Shown here: one piece after another, positions 6,734 to 13,328 of the stretch
How positions within the stretch are numbered: the stretch's first letter is position 1
Layout of the letters: every line of letters begins with the position of its first letter
Origin: an uncultured Collinsella sp.
GTDB lineage: Bacteria; Actinomycetota; Coriobacteriia; Coriobacteriales; Coriobacteriaceae
Assembly (NCBI GenBank): GCA_902491915.1
Contig: CABUJL010000045.1
Coordinates: 1-13,328 of the forward strand
Length of the DNA: 13,328 nt
Direction: 5' to 3'
Notes under the pieces: model-generated
The model's database searches: none
Told to the model about the DNA's origin: nothing
The model's input: only the letters and a program-made list of their open reading frames with translations
Translations under genes and position numbers: made by a program

Positions 6734-8164
6734 ATGGCATCGAAGAACCTTTTGCCCGTCGTCGCACTCTGCGGCGCGCTCGCAACCGGAACGCCTGTCG
6801 CCGCTTGGGCGACTCCTGTCATGGCAGACTCCTTACCAGCGGCCCTAAGCTCCGCACCAAATCCGTCGAGCGCCATTGCGTGCAAGCGTTTTTCGATCGC
6901 ACAGGCCGCAATCTCAACCTCGGGATGCCTTCGTCGTAATACGGACGGCTCGATAGTCGTGGATATCAATCGTTCGAACAAGGCAAACGGCTCCCAGGCG
7001 GGGTGCGCCGTCTGCACGTGGCGCTCGGTTGTGCTCGATGCAGATGGCGATCCATGCAATTTAGAGCTGCGCATCGACATCGCTTCGGTCGATGACTCGG
7101 CGAACGGAGCGAAGGTCGCCTTCGACGGTACGTTTTTTGAGAAAGGAGGCGGTATATGTCTGGGCTGCGCCGCTGCGAATGCAGACGACACGCAGTCCAC
7201 CCTCTCATTCACGGCATCGTTGCGGCTGACCAAAGCCGGTACCGATGCCATCGCGGCGGGAGAAGCGTCCCTGCTGTTCTACGCCGTCAGTACCAAAGAC
7301 ACAGACGCTCATTTCGAGAAGCCAGCCGGATCACTCAGCCTTACACGAGGGATAGAGGCAGGCCCTATTGAAATCGATGCCCGCGCGCAAAGCAGGCAAC
7401 GCATTCTTGCCGACCCGGCGCTTCTCGAAATGGAGTGGAACGGATCCGGAGCCATCGGAATTCTCCCCTCCGCGTTTGACGCCAAGACGCTCCGCCCAAA
7501 CGACGAACCCATCAACGCAACCATACAAGAAGAGAGCGCGGACAAAGAAGCAGGTGCGGGCGACACGCTGTCGCCGACAAACAGCGTCCCAGCTTCTTTC
7601 GAAGCGCCGAATGAGCCCGCTGCCGATCCAAACGATCCCGAGTTCGCGGACAGTCTGGGGCTTGCTGATCCTCAAGAGATCGATGAAGGTAACTGCTGCG
7701 TGCTTGCCGCGCTCGACCACACGGAGGTCATCGACGCTGCGAACATCGAAGTTGCCGCCGCCAATCAGCCCGTCCGCAAGTCGGCCATCATCGCATTTCC
7801 CGAATCCATCGAAGTCGTCTTTTTGCCATCGGGCGAGGTCGTGGCCCCAACACTGCTCACCTTGTTGGGCGCCAAGAATACTCGAAACGAAATTAAAAAG
7901 GTCACGGTTGTCGACCCTGCAACCACCGCCAAGCTGCGTCTATACGCCGTTGCTCCAGACGGAGGCAAGACCTTGGAATTCGATGGCGACACACTCCTAG
8001 CCTGGCGACGTCTGGACATTATGCAAGACGTCTCGTATCAGATCGAACTCGAAGGGTTTGATCGTGCCCGCGATGCCAATATCATCGCCGCGGCTATTGA
8101 ATCCCCGCAGCGGCTTATGACACTGCGCTTTGAATACTATCCCTATGTCCCGACAACCACCTGA
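6734..8164 (+). CDS. Large secreted cysteine-containing surface protein
   Basis: This 476-aa exported protein has a signal peptide ending near ATPVMA (residues 26-31). Residues 45-210 form a domain with seven cysteines, including CAVC (91-94) and CLGC (142-145) and single Cys at 50, 65 and 108. Disulfides are likely outside the cell. Residues 255-320 are an acidic Pro/Ala/Asp-rich linker. A CC pair (321-322) opens the C-terminal domain (about 350-472), where AFPESIEVVFLPSGEVVAP and the final LRFEYYPYV strand resemble the layout of the 199-aa protein two genes upstream. No LPXTG-like signal or C-terminal membrane helix is present, so it is secreted or held non-covalently. AAGGAG (6723-6728) 5 nt before the ATG fixes the start. 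It is the last gene of the surface cluster. Confidence 0.72.
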   Translation: MASKNLLPVVALCGALATGTPVAAWATPVMADSLPAALSSAPNPSSAIACKRFSIAQAAISTSGCLRRNTDGSIVVDINRSNKANGSQAGCAVCTWRSVVLDADGDPCNLELRIDIASVDDSANGAKVAFDGTFFEKGGGICLGCAAANADDTQSTLSFTASLRLTKAGTDAIAAGEASLLFYAVSTKDTDAHFEKPAGSLSLTRGIEAGPIEIDARAQSRQRILADPALLEMEWNGSGAIGILPSAFDAKTLRPNDEPINATIQEESADKEAGAGDTLSPTNSVPASFEAPNEPAADPNDPEFADSLGLADPQEIDEGNCCVLAALDHTEVIDAANIEVAAANQPVRKSAIIAFPESIEVVFLPSGEVVAPTLLTLLGAKNTRNEIKKVTVVDPATTAKLRLYAVAPDGGKTLEFDGDTLLAWRRLDIMQDVSYQIELEGFDRARDANIIAAAIESPQRLMTLRFEYYPYVPTTT

Positions 8165-8243
8165 GGCTTAAATGCTGCACATCATTCCTAACACCACTTA
8201 TATAACGTATTAGATGAGTCGCGATGTGCCTCGCATTTCGTTC

Positions 8244-8251
8244 TGCTACGA
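8244..8251 (+). promoter_or_regulatory. Extended -10 promoter element for the DUF554 gene
   Basis: The sequence TGCTACGAT (TG at 8243-8244, hexamer 8246-8251) fits an extended -10 element and lies 31 nt before the chosen ATG, giving a leader of about 25 nt. No clear -35 is present, which extended -10 promoters tolerate. An AT-rich TATATAAC stretch at 8199-8206 is an alternative. The same TGCTAnGAT form occurs before the TerB gene. Confidence 0.4.
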
Positions 8252-8272
8252 TTGCCACGTTGGCATCAATAC

Positions 8273-8278
8273 AGGAGG
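8273..8278 (+). promoter_or_regulatory. Ribosome binding site that decides the DUF554 start
   Basis: A perfect AGGAGG precedes the ATG at 8283 by 4 nt. An in-frame ATG at 8214 would add 23 residues with no hydrophobic or conserved character and has no good ribosome binding site, so the downstream start is preferred. Confidence 0.7.
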
Positions 8279-8282
8279 GCTC

Positions 8283-8999
8283 ATGCCGGGCTTGGGAACA
8301 ATCATCAACGTTGTGCTTTTAGCTGCGGGCGGTCTTTTGGGATTAGCGGGCGGCCGCTTCATCACACCGCGCATCCAAGACACGCTCATGAAAGCATCGG
8401 GGCTGTGCGTCCTGTTTATCGGCCTTGGCGGCACCATGCAAAAGATGCTCCTTATCGATGGGAAGGCGCTAGCGACCACCGGCACCACCATGCTCATCGT
8501 CTCATTTGCGCTCGGTTCGCTCATCGGCGAGGCCGTCAACTTGGAAGCCGCCATCGAGAACCTTGGCGAATGGCTCAAGCGAAAAACCGGCAGCGAGGGT
8601 GACAACGAGTTCACCAACGCCTTTGTCTCGACATCGCTCACGGTGTGCATCGGCGCCATGGCCATCGTGGGCTCGATTCAGGACGGTCTGCTCGGTGACT
8701 GGTCAACGCTTGCCTTGAAAGGCGCATTGGACTGCATCATCGTCTGCACCATGACGGCGTCGCTTGGCCGCGGCTGCATTTTCTCCGCCCTGCCCGTCGC
8801 CGTGTTCCAGGGGACGATCACGTTGTTTGCCGGCGCGCTCTCCCCCATCATGACCGCGGCAGCCCTCGACAGCCTTTCGCTCGTAGGCTCCATGCTCATC
8901 TTCTGCGTCGGCGTCAACCTCATCCGTCCTCAGACCTTCCGCACGGCCAATATGCTCCCCTCCGTCGTCATCGCCGTCATCTACGCCCTCCTGTTCTAA
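8283..8999 (+). CDS. DUF554 family integral membrane protein
   Basis: This 238-aa polytopic membrane protein belongs to the DUF554 family (YqgA of E. coli, YdfK of Bacillus). It starts GLGTIINVVLLAAGGLLGLAGGR, the family's typical first helix with a Gly-rich turn. It continues with further hydrophobic segments at about 35-52, 62-82, 120-135, 150-170, 172-200 and 205-235, with conserved-looking MLIVSFALGSLIGEA, TASLGRG and ALPVAVFQG stretches. Length agrees with the family norm of 225-240. The molecular role of DUF554 proteins is not established; a transport role is generally assumed. It has its own probable promoter and is followed by a new promoter, so it looks monocistronic and functionally independent of its neighbours. 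Confidence 0.88.
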   Translation: MPGLGTIINVVLLAAGGLLGLAGGRFITPRIQDTLMKASGLCVLFIGLGGTMQKMLLIDGKALATTGTTMLIVSFALGSLIGEAVNLEAAIENLGEWLKRKTGSEGDNEFTNAFVSTSLTVCIGAMAIVGSIQDGLLGDWSTLALKGALDCIIVCTMTASLGRGCIFSALPVAVFQGTITLFAGALSPIMTAAALDSLSLVGSMLIFCVGVNLIRPQTFRTANMLPSVVIAVIYALLF

Positions 9000-9006
9000 A
9001 TCTATC

Positions 9007-9072
9007 AACGCAGCGGTATCTCGAACATCTGTTTGATGCTGTGCTATGATATGAGGTCACCGTAGCTGCGTT
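9007..9072. repeat. Inverted repeat flanking the operon promoter
   Basis: AACGCAGC (9007-9014) and GCTGCGTT (9065-9072) are perfect 8-bp inverted copies 50 nt apart, on either side of the -10 element. The right arm ends next to the purine-rich ribosome binding site of the TerB gene. It might be a pair of operator half-sites, or a structure on read-through RNA that hides the ribosome binding site. A chance match of this length is possible. Confidence 0.4.
9042..9050 (+). promoter_or_regulatory. Extended -10 promoter of the TerB/ATPase/helicase operon
   Basis: TGCTATGAT (9042-9050) matches the extended -10 consensus TGnTATAAT with one mismatch. A poor -35 (TCGAAC, 9021-9026) lies 18 nt upstream. 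Transcription would start near 9057, leaving a leader of about 30 nt before the GTG. The element lies between the arms of an 8-bp inverted repeat (9007-9014 and 9065-9072). Confidence 0.55.
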
Positions 9073-9087
9073 AGGAGAGGAGAAGCG

Positions 9088-10848
9088 GTGGCCGACCAGG
9101 ACATCAAGATGCTCATCGAGCGCATTATGGCCGAGGCCCGGACCCATCAGTCCACCCGCTTCTCAAACGAAATCTACGCAGACGAGCCGATTCTCAAAAC
9201 CGGCCGACAGATGCAGAATTTCCTCCCCGACCAGTACCGTAAAATGCGCGAGATATCGCGCTGGCAGGATGACCCCAAGGGCGGTGCGGGCCGCTGGCTT
9301 TCGGAAGCCGAGCTTTTTTACCGCCAGGGCCTGCTGATGGCCGACTTTGAGGACGACTGTCCCTACAACGGCACCTTTAAGTCGTACTTTCCCACCTACA
9401 ACGCCATGAGCGACCGGCAGCTGCGCGGCTACTTTACCTGGCGTGCCCAAGTGCGCCGCGGAACCGTCGAGGAAACGTCTACGTCCTTTGCCTTTCTGTA
9501 TCTCTATGAGCTGATTTGCGGCATTGGCGTAGATGACCCGCTCGACGGTTTTAACAAGATCAAGGCCTTTTGGGATGTCTATCGCGCCTTCGAGCCCGGC
9601 ATTGATCGGTTTGCACGCGTGTGGTTGCAGGATTACGCCGTATTCCATGGGCTCGACCCCAAGCTGCTCCGCGACTCTAAAACCGTCATGTTCGATAACG
9701 CCCTTATCGAGCTGCGGCGCGCGGCACGAGACCTTGTACCGGCACCGGCACCGTCCGACCAGACCCCCAAACGTCGCAAAACCTCCGAGCCCACGCTCCC
9801 CCTTCCGCCCGATGAGGTGCGCGAGGAGCGACTCATGGCCGCCATCAACGCCCTCTCCACGTACAACCTAAGTAACTCGCGGCTCGACCGCAGCCACCAC
9901 CGCGATCTGCGCCACGTGGCATGCGCCGCGTATGTCCGCATGGCGCGCTACTACGACACGCATCGAAAGACCGGCATCGTAGCGAGCTTGTTTGGGGAGG
10001 AGACGGCCATGCCCTACACCATGTTTGCCTCGGCCGTATTCTTTGCGCCCGAGCGCCACGAGAACTGCGAATACCGCCTGGATCCCATCCATATCTACCG
10101 TTGCCAAAACGGCTTTTGGGAATGTATGCGTATCCATGGTAGTAGGCAAAAGAGCAGCAAGCTCGGTGAAATGATGCGCGCCTGCGACCAACGCCTGCGC
10201 CTGGCGCTGGACCCCGCCCATCCCCTTAAGGAAGAAAAGGTCCCCAAATATCTGGCCAAGATTATCGATGACGAGATTGTGGCATGGCTTTCGTGGGACG
10301 CCGCACACCAGCCCGTCAAGATCGATATCGATCTGAGTCAGCTGGGGCACATTCGGAGCGCCGCTGCGCAAACGCGCGAAGCGCTTTTGATCGACGAAGA
10401 GCGCGAGGACAGCGCGCCTGTGGAAGTCGAGGCAGCGGACTCAGGGCAACCGGAAGCCGAGCCCGTAGCCGACGCGATTGTCGAACCGGTCGCGGCACCC
10501 ATTCGGCAGGACGAGGCCGACGAGTCGACCATATCCACCGAACAGTTTGGTGTCGTGGCACCGCTTCTCGCGCCGACGCCCGCGTTCGCAACTGCTGTGC
10601 CCGCTGACGCCACGATCGAACTCGCGCCCGCCGCAGACGCCTATCTCCGCGCGCTGCTCGAGCACAACGCAGCACAGGCGGAATCGGCGGTAGTGCAATC
10701 GGAGCAGAGCGAGGACATGCTCGTCGATACCATCAACGAGGCGCTCTTTGACCTGGTGGGCGACACCGTAATTGAATTTAGCGCGGCAGGGCCGCAGATT
10801 ATTGAGGACTACAAAGCAGACGTGAGAGGATACCTAGACTATGAGTGA
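9088..10848 (+). CDS. TerB_N/TerB_C domain protein of a predicted DNA-processing or defence operon
   Basis: This 586-aa, apparently soluble protein has a TerB_N domain at about 70-190: LFYRQGLLMADFEDD, SYFPTYNAMSDRQLRGYFTWRAQVRRG (99-125), FLYLYELICGIG (136-147) and the WLQDY element near 180. A basic Pro-rich linker (215-245) leads to an unassigned middle region (245-425) with several Cys and His residues. An acidic Ala/Pro/Glu-rich linker (435-505) precedes a TerB_C domain (about 507-583) with MLVDTINEALFDLVGDTVIEF and a closing IIEDYKADVRGYL. TerB_N and TerB_C proteins have been predicted to sit in complexes with an ATPase and a helicase in DNA-processing systems. The GTG start follows AGGAGAGGAGAA. 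The gene overlaps the ATPase gene by 8 nt, so the two are probably co-translated. Its biochemical role is unknown. Confidence 0.85.
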   Translation: MADQDIKMLIERIMAEARTHQSTRFSNEIYADEPILKTGRQMQNFLPDQYRKMREISRWQDDPKGGAGRWLSEAELFYRQGLLMADFEDDCPYNGTFKSYFPTYNAMSDRQLRGYFTWRAQVRRGTVEETSTSFAFLYLYELICGIGVDDPLDGFNKIKAFWDVYRAFEPGIDRFARVWLQDYAVFHGLDPKLLRDSKTVMFDNALIELRRAARDLVPAPAPSDQTPKRRKTSEPTLPLPPDEVREERLMAAINALSTYNLSNSRLDRSHHRDLRHVACAAYVRMARYYDTHRKTGIVASLFGEETAMPYTMFASAVFFAPERHENCEYRLDPIHIYRCQNGFWECMRIHGSRQKSSKLGEMMRACDQRLRLALDPAHPLKEEKVPKYLAKIIDDEIVAWLSWDAAHQPVKIDIDLSQLGHIRSAAAQTREALLIDEEREDSAPVEVEAADSGQPEAEPVADAIVEPVAAPIRQDEADESTISTEQFGVVAPLLAPTPAFATAVPADATIELAPAADAYLRALLEHNAAQAESAVVQSEQSEDMLVDTINEALFDLVGDTVIEFSAAGPQIIEDYKADVRGYLDYE

Positions 10849-12145
10849 TACCGCATCCGCAGCACCCCGCGTGCCCAAGCGCGTCGCTGCCGTCATTCTC
10901 AACTCGCTCAAGGGCGGCGTGGTCCCGCGCATCGGCCTTCCTTACATCACCGTAGGGCGCGAGGTCGAGATCCGCGCCCTGCTCACCGATCTGAGTCTCA
11001 TTGCCGACGGTGGCGCAAGCTTCCGCTTTCTGGTCGGTCGCTACGGAGCCGGCAAGAGCTTTTTGCTCCAGACCATCCGCACGCACGCCATGGGCGAGGG
11101 ATTCGTCGTCGCCGATGCCGACCTATCCCCTGAGCGCCGCCTGCAGGGCGGCCAGGGACAGGGCCTTGCCACCTACCGTGAGCTCATCCGTAACATATCG
11201 ACTAAAACGCGCCCCGAGGGCGGTGCGCTCAACCTTATTTTGGATCGCTGGGTCGCCTCGTGTGCCGATGTCGACGAGTCGGTCGTCAATACCCAACTGG
11301 CCCCGCTCGAGGAGATGGTCCACGGCTTCGACTTCACCCGCATGCTCCGCCGCTATCGCACGGCTGTCTCGGAGGGTGACGAAGAAGCTATGAGTCGCGT
11401 GACCAAATGGGTTCGCGGCGAGTACCGCACCAAGAGTGAGGCACGCGCCGAGCTGGGCTCCTCGACCATCATCAGCGATGACGACTGGTACGACTACGTT
11501 AAGCTCATCGCGCGTTTTTTGGTCTGCAGCGGCTACAAGGGTATGTTGGTGCTCATCGACGAGCTCGTGAATCTGTATAAGATTCCCAACGCCATCACGC
11601 GCCAGTACAACTACGAGATAATCCTGACCATGTACAACGACACACTTCAGGGCAAGGCGCAGTACCTGGGCATGATTATGGGCGGCACGCCAACCTCCAT
11701 CGAAGACCGCCGCCGCGGCGTGTTCTCCTACGAGGCTCTGCGCAGCCGACTCGCTCAGGGTCGCTTTGCGCGCGAGGACCTTAAGGACATGCTCGCGCCC
11801 ATCATCCGTCTGCAGCCACTCACCTACGAGGAGCTGCTGGTGCTGATCGAAAAACTCATGCAAATTCACGCCGGCTACTTTGGCTGGACGCCCACGCTTA
11901 CCGAGAACGACTTGGTGGACTTCCTCAAGATCGAGTTCGGTCGCGTGGGAGCCGACACGCATCTGACGCCGCGTGAAGTCATTCGCGACTTTATCGAGCT
12001 GCTCGACATCCTATGCCAGAACCCCGACGCCAACGTGGCAGAGCTGCTGCAAAGCGTCGGCGGCGACGCGCTGGCGCCGACAACCGCAACAGGCGACACC
12101 GATACCGCAGGCGGCGACCGCAACTTCGCCGAATTCACCATCTAG
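10841..12145 (+). CDS. BrxD-like P-loop ATPase (DUF2791 family)
   Basis: This 434-aa AAA-like ATPase is of the BrxC/BrxD (DUF2791) type. The N-terminus carries the family signature: ILNSLKGGVVPRIGLPYITVGRE (19-41), a long spacer, then Walker A GRYGAGKS (66-73). ADADLSPERRLQGGQGQGLATYRELIRN (91-118) and TRPEGGAL follow, and the Walker B strand LVLIDE is at 236-241. GGTPTSIEDRRRGVFSYEALRSRL (281-304) holds probable sensor and arginine-finger residues. The C-terminal third looks like a helical lid and winged-helix region. BrxD proteins accompany Lhr-type helicases in some BREX types and in TerB operons. The ATG lies inside the end of the TerB gene (8-nt overlap), with GAGAGGA about 11 nt upstream. 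ATPase assignment is firm; the cellular role is inferred from the neighbours. Confidence 0.9.
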   Translation: MSDTASAAPRVPKRVAAVILNSLKGGVVPRIGLPYITVGREVEIRALLTDLSLIADGGASFRFLVGRYGAGKSFLLQTIRTHAMGEGFVVADADLSPERRLQGGQGQGLATYRELIRNISTKTRPEGGALNLILDRWVASCADVDESVVNTQLAPLEEMVHGFDFTRMLRRYRTAVSEGDEEAMSRVTKWVRGEYRTKSEARAELGSSTIISDDDWYDYVKLIARFLVCSGYKGMLVLIDELVNLYKIPNAITRQYNYEIILTMYNDTLQGKAQYLGMIMGGTPTSIEDRRRGVFSYEALRSRLAQGRFAREDLKDMLAPIIRLQPLTYEELLVLIEKLMQIHAGYFGWTPTLTENDLVDFLKIEFGRVGADTHLTPREVIRDFIELLDILCQNPDANVAELLQSVGGDALAPTTATGDTDTAGGDRNFAEFTI

Positions 12146-12182
12146 CCTGCCAAAAAGGGACAGGTTTATTTTGGCAGGTTTT
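12146..12182 (+). terminator. Perfect 10-bp hairpin with T tail between the ATPase and helicase genes
   Basis: CCTGCCAAAA (12146-12155) and TTTTGGCAGG (12169-12178) are a perfect 10-bp inverted repeat with a 13-nt loop, starting on the base after the ATPase stop and followed by TTTT. It resembles an intrinsic terminator or attenuator that would lower helicase expression. The GGGACAGGTTTATTTTGG wording inside it is of a kind seen in dispersed REP-like repeats, so it may instead be a copy of a repeat family. No second promoter is clear between it and the helicase. Confidence 0.55.
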
Positions 12183-12250
12183 ATCTGGTCGAACGTTGAA
12201 GCAGTCATGCAGCAAGCCGTTGCCAGCCGCGTTGAGAGATTCGTTTTTGA

Positions 12251-12257
12251 GAGGAGG
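12251..12257 (+). promoter_or_regulatory. Ribosome binding site of the helicase gene
   Basis: GAGGAGG lies 4 nt before the GTG at 12262 and is the strongest Shine-Dalgarno in this part of the window. It fixes the helicase start, since no ATG exists in frame near the conserved N-terminus. Confidence 0.75.
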
Positions 12258-12261
12258 CCCC

Positions 12262-13328
12262 GTGAACGCCTTTGACCGCTACGCCCCGTTTATCCAAGAC
12301 TTCATCTACTCCCACGATTGGGAGAGCTTGCGCTCTATCCAGGTTGCGGCGGCAGATGCCATCTTTAACACGCAGGACAATGTGCTCCTGACGGCATCCA
12401 CGGCTTCCGGCAAAACCGAGGCAGCCTTTTTTCCCATCCTGACCGAGTTTTGGGAGAACCCGCCCGCAAGCGTGGGCACCCTCTACATTGGCCCCCTCAA
12501 GGCGCTCATCAATGACCAATTCGTCCGCCTCAACGACCTGTGCGAAGAGGCCGATATCCCCGTCTGGCACTGGCATGGCGATGTCTCGCAGTCGCACAAG
12601 GCTAAGCTCATCAAAAAACCGAGCGGCATCTTGCAGATTACGCCCGAGTCACTCGAAGCGCTCTTAATCCATAAGCGCATGGCGATCCCGCGCATGTTTT
12701 GCGACCTGCGCTATGTGGTCATCGACGAGGTCCATTCGCTCATGCGCGGCGACCGTGGCGGGCAGACGCTCTGCCTTATCGAGCGACTCTCGCGCACGGC
12801 GGGCGTGCAGCCCCGCCGCATTGGCCTTTCGGCCACCATCGGCGACCCCGAGCGCACGGGTGCCTTTCTCTCACGGGGAACGGGACGCGACTGCGTTATC
12901 CCCCGTTTTGTGGAACCGCGTCGCGTGTGGCGTATCTCCATGGAGCACTTCTACAACTCGGGTCCCCAGGCACAGCAGCGAGGATTCGAGAGCATGAGTC
13001 CTCAAGAGGCCGAAGTGCTTGCATGCGAGCGCATTGAGGCAGTGGCACCCGCGGCACTGCCCGCCGGTGCCCAAGACATGAGTCACAGCGGACAGCTCAC
13101 ACAAGAGGAGCGCCGTCAACGTCGTGAGCGGGCACGGGGCAAGGCCGCTCCCAAAGACCGTCGCACTTCCTCGGCCCCCGAGGGCGAAGTCGACATCCCA
13201 CGAGCGACCGAGCAGGCGCTTCTCAACCCCACCGACACGGTGCCCGACAACGCCGACCCCGGTATGGGCTATATCTTTGAGCATACGCGCGGCCGCAAGT
13301 GCCTGGTCTTTGCCAACTCGCGCGAGGA
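12262..13328 (+). CDS. Lhr/BrxHI-like DEAD/DEAH-box helicase (N-terminal part, runs off the right edge)
   Basis: The frame is open from a GTG start to the window edge (355 codons visible) and encodes the first RecA-like domain of a superfamily 2 helicase. Motifs in order are a Q-like RSIQ (24-27), motif I ASTASGKTEA (45-54), Ia GPLKALINDQ (77-86), Ib TPESLEALL (127-135), motif II as DEVH (155-158) with HSLMRGDRGGQ after it, and motif III SATIGD (190-195). The start of domain 2 with GRKCLVFANSRE is at 344-355. DEVH and the Lhr-like layout match the BrxHI/Lhr group. Between motif III and domain 2, residues about 235-335 are a charged low-complexity insert with an Arg-rich core (EERRQRRERARGK). 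The helicase is 116 bp downstream of the ATPase gene on the same strand and probably works with it and the TerB protein on DNA. Confidence 0.9.
   Translation, partial: MNAFDRYAPFIQDFIYSHDWESLRSIQVAAADAIFNTQDNVLLTASTASGKTEAAFFPILTEFWENPPASVGTLYIGPLKALINDQFVRLNDLCEEADIPVWHWHGDVSQSHKAKLIKKPSGILQITPESLEALLIHKRMAIPRMFCDLRYVVIDEVHSLMRGDRGGQTLCLIERLSRTAGVQPRRIGLSATIGDPERTGAFLSRGTGRDCVIPRFVEPRRVWRISMEHFYNSGPQAQQRGFESMSPQEAEVLACERIEAVAPAALPAGAQDMSHSGQLTQEERRQRRERARGKAAPKDRRTSSAPEGEVDIPRATEQALLNPTDTVPDNADPGMGYIFEHTRGRKCLVFANSRE

Noticed and set aside
8214..8282. Upstream ATG extending the DUF554 protein by 23 residues
   Set aside because: No ribosome binding site, a non-hydrophobic extension and a likely promoter inside it. 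The AGGAGG-preceded ATG at 8283 fits the family start.
9088..10848. Tellurite resistance function for the TerB protein
   Set aside because: The domains are TerB_N and TerB_C, not the classical TerB of the terZABCDE cluster, and no other ter gene is nearby.
11123..11962. Minus-strand frame of 279 codons opposite the BrxD-like ATPase
   Set aside because: The plus-strand frame contains Walker A and B motifs and family signatures. The antisense frame is a codon-bias artefact.
9088..13328. Complete BREX locus
   Set aside because: Only BrxD-like and BrxHI-like genes are present. No BrxA, BrxB, BrxC, PglX or PglZ is visible, and the TerB protein is not a BREX core gene.

Overview
The window is GC-rich, densely packed bacterial chromosome. 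Codon use, GTG starts, an LAQTG-type sortase signal and the gene content fit a host-associated actinomycete of the class Coriobacteriia, such as Collinsella or a relative. This is inference from style and content; there is no rRNA or other marker gene here. No tRNA, rRNA, CRISPR array, transposase or phage gene was seen.

Left part (1-4958). A minus-strand gene leaves the window at position 1, with only its hydrophobic N-terminus visible. Divergent from it is an HD-domain phosphohydrolase (178-990). Its stop codon shares a CTAG with the stop of a convergent three-gene minus-strand operon. In transcription order that operon encodes a GlcD/D-lactate-dehydrogenase-type FAD oxidoreductase, EtfB, and an EtfA with an N-terminal two-cluster ferredoxin domain. 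Spacing is extremely tight, with an overlapping or 2-nt junction and then a 0-nt junction. The set has the subunit composition of electron-bifurcating EtfAB/2-hydroxyacid dehydrogenase complexes such as LctBCD of Acetobacterium woodii. A 346-bp gap rich in small repeats separates it from the next locus.

Middle part (4959-8999). A plus-strand cluster begins with a small acidic protein of unknown function (98 aa), translationally overlapped by a membrane-anchored protein. Three exported proteins follow: a secreted beta-rich protein, a 93-residue mini-protein that is little more than a signal peptide plus an LAQTG sorting signal, and a 476-aa Cys-containing secreted protein. They look like one cell-surface assembly. 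A DUF554-family membrane protein follows with its own probable extended -10 promoter.

Right part (9000-13328). A new promoter starts what looks like a three-gene DNA-processing or defence operon: a TerB_N/TerB_C protein, a BrxD-like (DUF2791) P-loop ATPase overlapping it by 8 nt, and a large Lhr/BrxHI-like DEAD/DEAH helicase that runs off the right edge. The helicase is separated from the ATPase by a perfect 10-bp inverted repeat with a short T tail, and carries an unusual charged insertion between its two RecA-like domains. No methylase, PglZ phosphatase or BrxC is visible, so this is not a complete BREX system inside the window. It is the part of the window most likely to be a poorly characterised system.
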